A stretch of 64,000 nt of DNA from Prescottella equi (GTDB lineage: Bacteria; Actinomycetota; Actinomycetes; Mycobacteriales; Mycobacteriaceae): the NCBI RefSeq assembly GCF_020171745.1, contig NZ_JAIVAH010000002.1, forward strand, positions 62,001 to 126,000. The letters run 5' to 3'. The notes below the pieces were generated by a model, which was given only the letters and a program-made list of their open reading frames with translations, was not told where the DNA came from and did no database searches. This document shows positions 52,082-60,642 of the stretch, piece after piece (position 1 is the first letter of the stretch; each line of letters begins with the position of its first letter). The translations under genes were made by a program, and so were the position numbers.

Positions 52082-52908
52082 GTGGAAACCACTACGGACG
52101 CGGTCACCGGGAACGGTTCGGGCAGTGCGGCGATCGCTTCCGCCCGGCGGGCGGGCGGCAGGTGCCGGGCGGACGGCCCCATCCCGACGAGGTGGTCGAC
52201 GTCGCGATGCGAGAGCGGCATGGAGATCTCCACGGGTGTGCGGTGGACCCGTTCGAAGTGCCCCGCCATCGTCTCGCCGAGGCGCTCGACCTTGCGGTCG
52301 TCGACCCGCACCATGCCGAGCAGGTCGACCAGCTCGTGCAGGTGCCGATCGGTGGGGGTGAGGACGACGAGGGTCCCGTCGTCGCCGAGAACCCGGTCGA
52401 TCTCGGCGGCGTTGCGCGGCGCGAAGATCGACAGCACGTGGGTGAGGACGCCGTCCCGGACCGGCAGTTGCCGCCACACGTCGGCGACGACCGCGGCGGC
52501 ACGCGGGTGGGACCGGGCCAGCCGACGCGCCGCCGGCTTGGAGACGTCCAGTCCGATGCCCTGTGCGGCCGGCGCCGCGTCGAGCACGCGGGCCAGATAG
52601 TGACCGGTTCCGGCGCCCACCTCGAGAATCCGGGGATCGACGCCGTCGGGGGTGGACTGCACGACCGCGTCGGCCACGGCAGTCATGAGCGGGTCGAAGT
52701 GACCGGCGTCGAGGAATTCGCAGCGGTCCGCGACCATCTCGGGGCTGTCACCGGTGAACTTGGTGGCCGCGCCGGTCAGCAGGGTCACGTAGCCCTGCCG
52801 AGCCACGTCGAAACTGTGCCCTCGCGGGCAGACCAGGGTTCGATCGACGGGATCGAGCCCGTCACCACACTGTGGGCACGCGAGAAGTGCGCTCACATCA
52901 GCCAGCAC
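52054..52908 (-). CDS. RlmA-type 23S rRNA (guanine-N1)-methyltransferase
   Basis: This 284-aa methyltransferase has an N-terminal zinc finger (CPQC near residues 11-14 and CPRGHSFD near 27-34), the RlmA-typical FDVARQGYVTLL, and a SAM fold with LEVGAGTGHYLA (about 96-107) and GLDVSKPAARRLARSHP. RlmA enzymes methylate G745 or G748 of 23S rRNA; the G748 type (TlrB/RlmAII) gives tylosin-class resistance. Which of the two is not decidable here. GTG 52908 and GTG 52896 are both possible starts. It overlaps glgM by 28 bases, tail to tail. Confidence 0.86.
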   Translation of the reverse strand: MLADVSALLACPQCGDGLDPVDRTLVCPRGHSFDVARQGYVTLLTGAATKFTGDSPEMVADRCEFLDAGHFDPLMTAVADAVVQSTPDGVDPRILEVGAGTGHYLARVLDAAPAAQGIGLDVSKPAARRLARSHPRAAAVVADVWRQLPVRDGVLTHVLSIFAPRNAAEIDRVLGDDGTLVVLTPTDRHLHELVDLLGMVRVDDRKVERLGETMAGHFERVHRTPVEISMPLSHRDVDHLVGMGPSARHLPPARRAEAIAALPEPFPVTASVVVSTYRRASTSR

Positions 52909-52977
52909 CGGTACCGCCGTGCCCTTTCCGTGGGATCCGTCGTTCGAGTGGCCGCGCGGCGATCAGCACACAGGCAT

Positions 52978-53018
52978 CGGCCGGGTTGCCTCACACAAAT
53001 CGTGAGCCGACCCGGCCG
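52978..53018 (-). terminator. Hairpin after DUF3117 gene
   Basis: A 9-bp stem, a 3x3 internal mismatch, and a 5-bp stem around a 7-base loop lie 25 bases beyond the DUF3117 stop on the minus strand. It probably ends that short transcript. Confidence 0.65.
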
Positions 53019-53042
53019 AGACACCGCGGAGGGATGCACCGA

Positions 53043-53210
53043 TCAGCTGGTGACACCCTTGAGTTCGTCCCCCAGCGCCGCAGCCTCTTCCGGGGTGAGT
53101 TCGACGACCAGACGTCCACCGCCCTCGAGTGGAACCCTCATGACGATTCCTCGTCCCTCTTTGGTTGCCTCGAGGGGACCGTCCCCGGTCCGGGGCTTCA
53201 TGGCCGCCAT
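53043..53210 (-). CDS. DUF3117 micro-protein
   Basis: This 55-aa protein (MAAMKPRTGDGPLEATKEGR, then GIVMRVPLEGGGRLVVELTP) matches the highly conserved actinobacterial DUF3117 family, equivalent to M. tuberculosis Rv1211. Its function is unknown. AGGGAGCAGAGG lies directly before the ATG. It sits alone between the tag gene and the RlmA-type gene, with a terminator after it, so it probably has its own promoter in the 150-bp gap 53211-53360. Confidence 0.9.
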   Translation of the reverse strand: MAAMKPRTGDGPLEATKEGRGIVMRVPLEGGGRLVVELTPEEAAALGDELKGVTS

Positions 53211-53360
53211 CCTCTGCTCCCTCCAAATCTGCGCTGGACTCCGCTAGCGCCTCGGGTTACCGTTTGCCCCGCCAGCTCTTAGCGAGGCTCGTAGTCCATT
53301 CTTCCTTATCGAGCGGGTTGCCGGGTAGCTGAGGCGGAAAACCACTCGAATCCGGCGTCG

Positions 53361-53933
53361 TCAGCGACCCGGTTCGACCCAGCACGACGCCAGGTGATCG
53401 TCGACCATCCCGGTGGCCTGCATGAGCGCATATGCCGTGGTAGGACCCACGAAACGGAACCCTCGACGCTTCAGTTCCTTCGCCATCGCCGTGGACTCGG
53501 GTGTGACCGCCGGAACGTCGTCGACTCGGTCCAAGCGCCTGGCGCGCCGCGGCGGCGCGAAAGACCAGAGCAGCGTGTCGAGGTCCGTCCCGGACAGGTC
53601 GAGTACGGCGCGGGCGTTCCCGATCACCGCCTCGATCTTCGCGCGGTTGCGGACGATCCCGGCGTCATCCAACAACCGTTCGACGTCGGCGTCGGTGTAG
53701 GCGGCCACCCTCTCGGGGTCGAACCCCTCGAAGGCCTTTCGGAACGCTTCTCGCTTGCGCAGGATCGTGATCCACGACAACCCCGACTGGAACGCCTCGA
53801 GGCACAGGCGCTCGAACAGTTCGTCGCGGCCGTGCAGCGGCTGCCCCCACTCGAGGTCGTGGTAGTCCGTGTAGAGCCGCGAGCCGTCGGAGTCGACCGC
53901 CCACGGGCAGCGCGTCCGGTCGTCGGGCATCAT
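53361..53933 (-). CDS. tag: DNA-3-methyladenine glycosylase I
   Basis: This 190-aa base-excision repair enzyme removes 3-methyladenine from alkylated DNA. It has CPWAVDSDGSRLYTDYHDLEWG (split: CPWAVDSDGSR / LYTDYHDLEWG; residues 9-30), with zinc-ligand Cys and Trp/Glu of the base pocket, FERLCLEAFQSGLSWITIL (about 40-58), and VGPTTAYALMQATGMVDDHL near the C-terminus (about 163-182). The ATG overlaps the DivIVA-like stop (ATGATG), so it is translationally coupled. It corresponds to Rv1210 (tagA). Confidence 0.95.
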   Translation of the reverse strand: MMPDDRTRCPWAVDSDGSRLYTDYHDLEWGQPLHGRDELFERLCLEAFQSGLSWITILRKREAFRKAFEGFDPERVAAYTDADVERLLDDAGIVRNRAKIEAVIGNARAVLDLSGTDLDTLLWSFAPPRRARRLDRVDDVPAVTPESTAMAKELKRRGFRFVGPTTAYALMQATGMVDDHLASCWVEPGR

Positions 53934-54259
53934 CGTGACGCCTCCGAATCCCCGGGTGCGCCGGCGGCGCCGGCGCCCGCATCACGGACCGCCAATTGCG
54001 CTCGCAGCGAGTCGATTTCGCGCCCGAGCCGGTCGAGCGCCCAGTCGACCTCGCTGGCCTTGTAGCCGCGCAACGTCTGCTGGAACCGCAACGCCTTGAC
54101 GTCCGCTCCGGTGACGTCCTCGGCAGGTAACTCCGTCGCGGTGGTTCCCGGCGGCAGCGGCGGCAATTCCTCGGAACGACCGAACACGGCGCTCGCGCCG
54201 AGGAACAGCAGGCCACCGACGAGCACCATGACCAACAGGTAGATCAGGACCGTCAGCAT
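53930..54259 (-). CDS. Membrane-anchored DivIVA-domain protein
   Basis: This 109-aa protein has an N-terminal membrane span (about residues 3-26; VLIYLLVMVLVGGLLFLGAS), a linker, and a short DivIVA-like segment LRFQQTLRGYKASEVDWALD (about 56-75) followed by a coiled-coil helix. It matches M. tuberculosis Rv1209. DivIVA domains bind curved membranes or partner proteins at poles and septa; a scaffold role is inferred. It lies 49 bases after gpgS and is coupled to tag. Confidence 0.85.
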   Translation of the reverse strand: MLTVLIYLLVMVLVGGLLFLGASAVFGRSEELPPLPPGTTATELPAEDVTGADVKALRFQQTLRGYKASEVDWALDRLGREIDSLRAQLAVRDAGAGAAGAPGDSEASR

Positions 54260-54308
54260 GCCCCGATCCTGTCACGAACCTCCGACAGCGGCCGTCAGGA
54301 GTGAGCGG

Positions 54309-55232
54309 TCAGGGCCGGACGGTGTTCATCGGCGGCCGGTCCGCCAGCGAGACGTCGGTGTGCGCGGGCACGAACGAGTCGCCGTCCACCAGGAACTGGG
54401 TCAGTCCGGCACCGGTGTCGTCGACGCCGCAGCGCCGCAGCATCGTGCCGATGATCTGCCGGCTCATCACCCCGAGTTCGGACAGCGGCCGGTTGCGGTG
54501 CTTGCGCACGCCGAGGTTGACCTGGCCGATCGCCCCGAGGCCGAGTCGGTCGTAGGTGTCGAGCAGCAGTCCGATCTCGACGCCGTAGCCGGGCGCGAAC
54601 GGCACCGACGACAGCAGTTCCCGGGTGCCGGCGTACTCGCCGCCGAGCGGCTGCAGGACGCAGGTCAGTTCGGGGCGCAATGCCGCCAGCATGGGCCGCG
54701 CCACCAGTTCGGTGACGCGTCCGCCGCCGTTGGCGTCCTCGGTCCCGCTGACCCGCAGCGGCCGCCGGTAGTAGCCCTTGACCAGGTGGATGCCGTCGAC
54801 CGTGAGCAGCGGACCCAGCAGCTTGGGCACGAACGCGGGATCGGGTTCGACGAGGTCGGAGTCGACGAACGCGATCAGGTCTCCGGTGCTCGCGGCGATC
54901 GACCGCCACAGCACCTCCCCCTTGCCGGCGACCGGGGACAGCCCGGGCACGGCGTCCTCGCGGCTGATCACGGTGGCACCTGCCGCGGCGGCGCGCTCGG
55001 CCGTCGCGTCGCACGAGCCGGAATCGAGCACGATCAGCTCGTCGACCAGTCCGCCCAGCAGCGGGTGGATGGTGTCGACGACACCGGCAACCGTCTTCTC
55101 CTCGTTGAGCGCGGGCAGCACCACCGAGACGGTGCGGCCGGCCTTCGCGCGCTCGAGTTCGGCGATGCTCCAGTCGGGGTGATCCCAACTGTTCGCGTCC
55201 GTCCAGGTGCGTGACGCTTCGGTGATGCTCAT
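54309..55232 (-). CDS. gpgS: Glucosyl-3-phosphoglycerate synthase
   Basis: This 307-aa GT81 enzyme starts methylglucose lipopolysaccharide synthesis by joining glucose to 3-phosphoglycerate. It has SVVLPALNEEKTV (about residues 36-48), ELIVLDSGSCDAT, the metal-binding AFVDSDLVEPDP (DxD near 118-120), and a middle segment with EYAGTRELL and VEIGLLLDTY. The sequence and length match mycobacterial GpgS (Rv1208). The ATG at 55232 overlaps the folP2 stop by 4 bases; a longer open frame runs into folP2 and is not used. Confidence 0.95.
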   Translation of the reverse strand: MSITEASRTWTDANSWDHPDWSIAELERAKAGRTVSVVLPALNEEKTVAGVVDTIHPLLGGLVDELIVLDSGSCDATAERAAAAGATVISREDAVPGLSPVAGKGEVLWRSIAASTGDLIAFVDSDLVEPDPAFVPKLLGPLLTVDGIHLVKGYYRRPLRVSGTEDANGGGRVTELVARPMLAALRPELTCVLQPLGGEYAGTRELLSSVPFAPGYGVEIGLLLDTYDRLGLGAIGQVNLGVRKHRNRPLSELGVMSRQIIGTMLRRCGVDDTGAGLTQFLVDGDSFVPAHTDVSLADRPPMNTVRP

Positions 55233-56155
55233 GCCAACCCCCGTACGGTGCGGACGGGCTGCCGTGTGCCCATGATCGCGGCGACCATGTCGACCACCCG
55301 ACGGGTCGAGGCAACCTCGTGGACGCGGAACACGCGGGCGCCCCCGGCTGCCGCTAGTGCGGTAGCCGCCAGAGTGCCCTCCAACCTGTCGGCCAGTTCC
55401 ACACCTAGAGTCTCCCCGACGAAATCCTTGTTGCTCAGGGCCATCAGCACAGGCCACCCGGTGTTAACGAGATCTTCCACACGGCGCAACAATTCGAGCC
55501 CGTGGAAGGTGTTCTTCCCGAAATCGTGGGTCGGATCGACCAGGATCGAGTCGGGCTTCACCCCCAGAGCGGTCGCGTGCTCGGCCGCCCGCATCACCTC
55601 GTCGACCACGTCGGCGACCACGTCGGCGTACCGGACCCGGTGCGGCCGCGTGCGCGGCACCGCTCCGCCGGTGTGCGAGCAGACGATCCCGGCGCCCAGT
55701 TCCGCGGCGACCTCCACCAGACCCGGATCGGCACCCGCCCAGGTGTCGTTGATCAGGTCGGCGCCCTCACCGCACGCGAGCCTCGCGACCTCGCTGCGCC
55801 ACGTGTCGACACTGATGATGACGTCCGGGTACCGCGCCCGGATCGCCTCCACGAACGGAACCACCCGACGGGTCTCCTCGGCGGCGTCCACCAGCGTGCC
55901 CGGTCCCGCCTTCACCCCACCGATGTCGACGACATCGGCGCCCTCGGCGACCGCCCGGTCGACGGCCGCCATCGCTGCCTCGTCGGAGAAGGTCGCACCC
56001 TGGTCGTAGAAGGAGTCGGGGGTGCGGTTGACGATCGCCATCACGAGCGCACGATCGGTCGCGACGGGCCTGCCGCACAACGTGGGCAGGACGTGACCGG
56101 GTGCCCAGGGGGCCGAGGTCACCGAATCGTTGTCGGAGGCGGGGCGCGGTGCCAT
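55229..56155 (-). CDS. folP2: Dihydropteroate synthase-like protein FolP2
   Basis: This 308-aa TIM-barrel protein resembles dihydropteroate synthase but has lost part of its signature. MAIVNRTPDSFYDQG (about residues 39-53) and ISVDTWRS are kept, but the family motif GGESTRPGA reads GGVKAGPGT, and the pterin-site segment near the end of the barrel is changed. This is the pattern of mycobacterial FolP2 (Rv1207), reported not to supply DHPS activity. It lies between fadD6 and gpgS, overlapping gpgS by 4 bases. The true reaction is unknown. Confidence 0.9.
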   Translation of the reverse strand: MAPRPASDNDSVTSAPWAPGHVLPTLCGRPVATDRALVMAIVNRTPDSFYDQGATFSDEAAMAAVDRAVAEGADVVDIGGVKAGPGTLVDAAEETRRVVPFVEAIRARYPDVIISVDTWRSEVARLACGEGADLINDTWAGADPGLVEVAAELGAGIVCSHTGGAVPRTRPHRVRYADVVADVVDEVMRAAEHATALGVKPDSILVDPTHDFGKNTFHGLELLRRVEDLVNTGWPVLMALSNKDFVGETLGVELADRLEGTLAATALAAAGGARVFRVHEVASTRRVVDMVAAIMGTRQPVRTVRGLA

Positions 56156-56184
56156 GCCCCCATGTTCGCATGACCGACGTCTCA

Positions 56185-57960
56185 CTACGCTCCGGGAGCA
56201 GTCCCGTCGGCCACCGCGCGCGCGTAGCCGTCGTAGGCGGGCAGGTACCCGTCCCCGCGGCCGGCCAGCACGTACAGCCGGTCGACGTCGGAGGAGTAGG
56301 CCTCCTCCCGCAGTTCCACCTTGCGACTCTTGAACGTCGAGGTCGTCTCGAGCGAGTCGACGACCCGCACGAACAGCGGTACCGCGTACGACGGCAGCCT
56401 GCCGAACAGGTCCGCGGCCAGCTGAGCGCCGTCGAACTCGTGGCCCTCGCGAACCGTCACCGCAGCCATTCCGGCCTTGCCGTCGGCGCCCGGAACGGCG
56501 ACGCCGTAGACCACCGACTGCTCGATCGCCGGGTGCGCCGACATCGCGCCCTCGACCTCGGTGGTCGCGACGTTCTCCCCCTTCCACCGGAAGGTGTCGC
56601 CCAACCGGTCGACGAACGCGACGTGCATGTAGCCCTGGTCCCGGACGAGGTCACCGGTGTCGAACCAGCAGTCGCCGTCCTTGAAAGCGTCTCGGACGAG
56701 CTTGCTTTCGCTGGCCTCGGGATCGGTGTAACCGTCGAACGGCGCCCGGTCGGTGACCTTGGACAGCAGCAGACCCACCCCGCCGACACCCACCCGGCGC
56801 AGCCGCCCGTCCGCCGCACGACGAGCCCGTCCGGTGTCGGGGTCGTACTCGACCACCGCGTACGGCAGCGGACACACGCCGGCGGTGCGCTCGACACCCA
56901 GCGCGTTGACGAACGCGATGTTGCACTCGCTGGCCCCGTAGAACTCGGCCACGCGGTCGATCCCGAAGCGCTCGGTGAACTCGGTCCAGATCTCCGGCCG
57001 CAGACCGTTTCCGACCATGAGCCGAATCCCGTTGTCGCGGTCCGACGGTCGCGCGGGCTGATTGAGCAGGTAGCGGCACACCTCGCCGATGTAGACGAAG
57101 GCGGTGGCACCGTTGAGCTTCGCGTCGTCCCAGAATCGCGACGCCGAGAAGCTGCGGGCGATCGCGAAGGTGGCCCCGGACGAGAGTACCGACGACAGCG
57201 AGACCGTCAGCGCGTTGTTGTGGTAGAGCGGCAGCGCGCAGTACAGGGTGTCGTTGCGGCGCAGCCGAACTCCCATCGCGCCGAGCCCGGACATGCTCTT
57301 GAGCCAGCGGAAGTGGCTCATCAGGCTCGCTTTGGGCAGCCCGGTTGTGCCGGACGTGAAGATGTAGAACGCCCGCTCCTTGGCCTGAATGCGCTCGCAC
57401 ACAGCCGGATTCGACGCGCTTGCACCCTCGGCGAGCTCGTCCAGCTTGCTTCCGGACAGCACGGTATCCGCGTGCGGCGCGCCGGGCAGCGACGCGATCG
57501 CCTCGTCGCACTCCTCCCCCACCACCAGGACGCGACTGCCGAGCAGTGACAGGCTGTGCGCGAGCACGTCGCCGCGCTGATTGTGGTTGAGCATGCCGGC
57601 GACGGCACCGAGTTTGACGGTCGCCAGCGTCAGCAACAGCGACTCCGGACGGTTCTTCATGAGGATCCCGACCACGTCGCCGCGCCGGACTCCCTGCTGG
57701 GCGAGCACGTCGGCGTACCGGTTCACCCGCGCGTTCGCTTCCCCGTAGCCGATCGAGGCTCCGTCGAACCGGATGAACGGCCGGTCCGGCTGCCGCCGTG
57801 CCAGTTCCTGGAAGACGCGGCCAATGGACTCGCGCGCCTCGGGCTTCCGGGCGAGGCCGAGCGCCCCGCGGGCCAGGCCCGGAATCTCCGTCGCCATGCG
57901 CGGCAGTTGCAGCGCCAACTGCACCAGACCGATCGTCGAAGCAGCGGCGTCAGAACTCAT
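56185..57960 (-). CDS. fadD6: Very-long-chain/long-chain acyl-CoA synthetase (FadD6-type)
   Basis: This 591-aa ANL enzyme of the FATP/very-long-chain type forms acyl-CoA at the membrane. Visible are YIFTSGTTGLPKAS (P-loop, about residues 199-212), EFYGASECNIAF (about 315-326), CWFDTGDLVRDQGYMHVAFV and FRWKGENVATTEVE, plus the C-terminal FKSRKVELREE. Length and motif set match M. tuberculosis FadD6. ATG 57960 is favoured by AAGG 6 bases upstream; the in-frame start at 57966 lies inside that site. The gene is between the LOG pair and folP2 in the leftward run. Confidence 0.92.
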   Translation of the reverse strand: MSSDAAASTIGLVQLALQLPRMATEIPGLARGALGLARKPEARESIGRVFQELARRQPDRPFIRFDGASIGYGEANARVNRYADVLAQQGVRRGDVVGILMKNRPESLLLTLATVKLGAVAGMLNHNQRGDVLAHSLSLLGSRVLVVGEECDEAIASLPGAPHADTVLSGSKLDELAEGASASNPAVCERIQAKERAFYIFTSGTTGLPKASLMSHFRWLKSMSGLGAMGVRLRRNDTLYCALPLYHNNALTVSLSSVLSSGATFAIARSFSASRFWDDAKLNGATAFVYIGEVCRYLLNQPARPSDRDNGIRLMVGNGLRPEIWTEFTERFGIDRVAEFYGASECNIAFVNALGVERTAGVCPLPYAVVEYDPDTGRARRAADGRLRRVGVGGVGLLLSKVTDRAPFDGYTDPEASESKLVRDAFKDGDCWFDTGDLVRDQGYMHVAFVDRLGDTFRWKGENVATTEVEGAMSAHPAIEQSVVYGVAVPGADGKAGMAAVTVREGHEFDGAQLAADLFGRLPSYAVPLFVRVVDSLETTSTFKSRKVELREEAYSSDVDRLYVLAGRGDGYLPAYDGYARAVADGTAPGA

Positions 57961-58049
57961 CGGCATCCTTGTCGGGAGGGGACGGGTCGTTTCTTACTCC
58001 ACAGTAACCTTTGCGACCCGTCCCCGGAACCCCTAGAGCGGAACCGCTT

Positions 58050-58610
58050 TCACCCCGTGCACGCGTCCAGCGCCGCCTCGACGTCACCCGTGACGGTCAG
58101 CCCGTCCAGCGCGCGCTGCGCCACGAATCCCTGTGCCTTCAGACCCTCGAGCCAGTGCAGCAGACCACGGAAGTGGTCGACGGGGTCGAGCATCACCACC
58201 GGCTTCTCGTGCATCCCGAGGTAGCCGGCCGTCCACGTCTCGAACAGTTCCTCGAGCGTGCCGATGCCACCGGGCAGCGTGATGAACGCATCCGCCCGGT
58301 CCTCCATGATCTTCTTGCGCTCGCGCATCGTGTCGGTGACGATCAGTTCGTCGGCGTCGACGTCCGCAACCTCCTTGTGCACGAGCGCCTTCGGGATCAC
58401 GCCGACGGTCCACGCCCCGGCCTCGCGCGCCGCCGTCGCGACCGCGCCCATCATCGAGACGTTGCCTCCGCCGGACACCAGTTGCCAGCCGCGACGACCG
58501 ATCGCGGTGCCGACCTGGGACGCCAACTGCAGGAACTGCTCGTCCACCGGCCCCGACGCGCAGTACACGCACACGGCGAACTTCCCAGCGTTCTTCTCTT
58601 CGTTCACCAT
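58050..58610 (-). CDS. LOG-family cytokinin-riboside phosphoribohydrolase-like protein
   Basis: This 186-aa Rossmann-type protein has the LOG/lysine-decarboxylase-like motifs LVSGGGNVSMMG (about residues 45-56) and LPGGIGTLEELFE (about 110-122, catalytic Arg/Glu region with RERKKIM). LOG enzymes release adenine-type cytokinins from their riboside monophosphates. It corresponds to M. tuberculosis Rv1205, reported to be a LOG enzyme. The start overlaps the stop of the second LOG gene by 7 bases (ATGGTGA), so it is translationally coupled. Confidence 0.9.
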   Translation of the reverse strand: MVNEEKNAGKFAVCVYCASGPVDEQFLQLASQVGTAIGRRGWQLVSGGGNVSMMGAVATAAREAGAWTVGVIPKALVHKEVADVDADELIVTDTMRERKKIMEDRADAFITLPGGIGTLEELFETWTAGYLGMHEKPVVMLDPVDHFRGLLHWLEGLKAQGFVAQRALDGLTVTGDVEAALDACTG

Positions 58611-59410
58611 TCGTCCTCGTCTCCCAGAAGTGCCGCCTCGTCCACGCCCTGCTGCGACTCGACGACGATGCGGACCACCTCGTCGATGTCGTCGGTGACG
58701 TGGATGAGATCGATGTCGCCGGGCGAGATCTTGCCGGACTGCTCGAGGACGCCGTGCAGCCAGTCCAGCAGCCCGGACCAGAACTCCGTCCCGACCAGAA
58801 TGATCGGGAACCGGGTGATCTTGCGTGTCTGGACCAGGGTGAGCGCCTCGAACAACTCGTCGAGGGTGCCGAACCCGCCCGGCAGGCAGATGAACGCCTG
58901 CGAGTACTTCACGAACATCGTCTTGCGTGCGAAGAAGTACCGGAAGTTGATGCCGAGGTCGACCCAGTCGTTGAGCCGCTGCTCGAACGGCAACTCGATG
59001 CCCAGCCCGATCGAATAGCCGCCGCTCTCGCTGGCCCCGCGATTGGCGGCCTCCATGACACCGGGGCCGCCGCCCGTGATGACCGCGAAGCCGGCCTCCA
59101 CCAGCGCGGCGGCCAGATCGTGCGCCATCGCGTACTCGGTCGACTCCTCGGGCGTGCGGGCCGACCCGAACACCGTGACCGCACGCGGAACCTCCGCGAG
59201 CGCCCCGAAACCCTCGATGAACTCGCTCTGGATGCGCAGCACCCGCCATGGGTCGGTGTGCACCCAGTCGGTGGGCCCACGCTGATCGAGCAGCCTCCGG
59301 TCGGCGTTCGTCGACTCAGCCTTGCGATCGCGCCGCAGCATGACCGGACCGCGGTGCTTCACCGACGAACTGTTGGGCCGGGCGGAACCGGTCTTCCTGT
59401 CAGGTGCCAT
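58604..59410 (-). CDS. Second LOG/TIGR00730-type nucleotide phosphoribohydrolase-like protein
   Basis: This 268-aa protein has the same fold with an N-terminal extension of about 70 residues. Motifs are VFGSARTPEES (about 80-90), ITGGGPGVMEAANRGA (about 110-125) and LPGGFGTLDELFEAL (about 175-189). The PGGxGTxxE motif is complete, so it should be a 5'-phosphate phosphoribohydrolase, perhaps of a different nucleotide from its neighbour. The start at 59410 has only a weak ribosome site, so an internal start is possible. It lies 18 bases after dapE and overlaps the next LOG gene by 7. Confidence 0.88.
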   Translation of the reverse strand: MAPDRKTGSARPNSSSVKHRGPVMLRRDRKAESTNADRRLLDQRGPTDWVHTDPWRVLRIQSEFIEGFGALAEVPRAVTVFGSARTPEESTEYAMAHDLAAALVEAGFAVITGGGPGVMEAANRGASESGGYSIGLGIELPFEQRLNDWVDLGINFRYFFARKTMFVKYSQAFICLPGGFGTLDELFEALTLVQTRKITRFPIILVGTEFWSGLLDWLHGVLEQSGKISPGDIDLIHVTDDIDEVVRIVVESQQGVDEAALLGDEDEW

Positions 59411-59428
59411 GCGGCCCAGGCTAGGCGC

Positions 59429-60526
59429 TCACGCGCTCAGGTACCCACGCAGCACGCGGGCCACCTCGGTGATCTGCTGCACCGGCACGTGCTCGTCGCG
59501 CTTGTGCGCCAGGTTCGGGTCGCCCGGGCCGTAGTTGACCGCCGGGATGCCCAGCGCCGAGAACCGGGAGACGTCGGTCCACCCGTACTTGGCACGGAAC
59601 TGCCCGCCCGCTGCGGCGATGAGTGCGGCCGCGGCTGGGTTCGCCAGCCCCGGCAGCGCGCCGGGCGAGCTGTCGGTCACCTCGAACCCGAGTTCGAGAC
59701 CACCCAGCGCCGACGGATCGAACACCTCACGCACGTGCGCGATCGCCTGCTCGACGCTGCGGTCGGGCGCGAACCGGAAGTTGACGTCCATCTCCGCGGC
59801 GTCGGGCACGACGTTGCCGGCCACCCCGCCCGAGATCCGCACCGCCGACAGTCCCTCGCGGTAGACGCAGCCGTCGATGTCCACGGACCGGGCCTCGTAC
59901 GACGACAGTCTCTCGAGTACGGGGGCGAACTTGTGAATCGCGTTGTCGCCCAGCCACGACCGGGCCGAGTGTGCCCGCACGCCGGACGTGCTCAGCCGAA
60001 CCCGGAGAGTGCCCTGGCAGCCCGCCTCGATGAGGCCACCGGTCGGCTCGCCGAGGATCGCGACGTCGGCGCGCAGCCACTCCGGGAGTTCCCGTTCGAT
60101 CCGGCCGAGTCCGTTGTACTGCGCGGCGATCTCCTCGCAGTCGTAGAACACCAGTGTCAGGTCGTGCGCCGGATCGGAGACGGTCGCCGCGAGGTGCAGG
60201 AACACCGCGTCACCCGACTTCATGTCGACGGTGCCGCAGCCGTGGAGCAGATCACCGCGCTCGTCGACGGTGCGCCGGCTCGGGACGTTGTCGGCGATCG
60301 GCACGGTGTCCAGGTGCCCGGCGAGCATCACCCGGCTGGGCAGACCGCGATTCGTGCGTGCGAGGACGGCGTCGCCGTTGCGGATCACCTCGAACCCCGT
60401 CGTCTGCTCCCGTAGCGCCTCCTCGACCGCGTCGGCGATCGCGCGCTCGTCGTGCGACACGCTCGGAATGTCCACGAGCGCCGCGGTGAGGTCGATGGGG
60501 TCGGCATGCAGATCGAGGAGACTCAC
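59429..60526 (-). CDS. dapE: Succinyl-diaminopimelate desuccinylase
   Basis: This 365-aa M20-family metallo-peptidase removes succinate from N-succinyl-LL-DAP in lysine and peptidoglycan synthesis. It has GHLDTVP (about residues 69-75, first zinc ligand), [10 protein letters not shown] (about 95-104), [15 protein letters not shown] (about 129-143), GEPTGG and [16 protein letters not shown] near the C-terminus. GTG 60526 is supported by a -10 box 6 bases upstream. It is divergent from dapD, the previous pathway step, and heads the leftward gene run. Confidence 0.95.
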   Translation of the reverse strand: MSLLDLHADPIDLTAALVDIPSVSHDERAIADAVEEALREQTTGFEVIRNGDAVLARTNRGLPSRVMLAGHLDTVPIADNVPSRRTVDERGDLLHGCGTVDMKSGDAVFLHLAATVSDPAHDLTLVFYDCEEIAAQYNGLGRIERELPEWLRADVAILGEPTGGLIEAGCQGTLRVRLSTSGVRAHSARSWLGDNAIHKFAPVLERLSSYEARSVDIDGCVYREGLSAVRISGGVAGNVVPDAAEMDVNFRFAPDRSVEQAIAHVREVFDPSALGGLELGFEVTDSSPGALPGLANPAAAALIAAAGGQFRAKYGWTDVSRFSALGIPAVNYGPGDPNLAHKRDEHVPVQQITEVARVLRGYLSA

Positions 60527-60532
60527 GTCTCC

Positions 60533-60538
60533 AGGTTA
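60533..60538 (-). promoter_or_regulatory. -10 box of leaderless dapE promoter
   Basis: On the minus strand TAACCT lies 6 bases before the dapE GTG. GGAG between them is too close to the start to be a normal ribosome site. Confidence 0.55.
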
Positions 60539-60628
60539 GGCGCTGCACTCCCCCGTCCCCCGACCGGTCGGAACGCGCGCGCGGTCACAATCGGACTCAC
60601 CGGACAGGAAGGCTCGCCGTGACTCGCG

Positions 60629-60634
60629 TAACCT
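60629..60634 (+). promoter_or_regulatory. -10 box of leaderless dapD promoter
   Basis: TAACCT, the same hexamer as for dapE on the other strand, lies 8 bases before the dapD GTG at 60643. Confidence 0.5.
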
Positions 60635-60642
60635 GTGCACCC

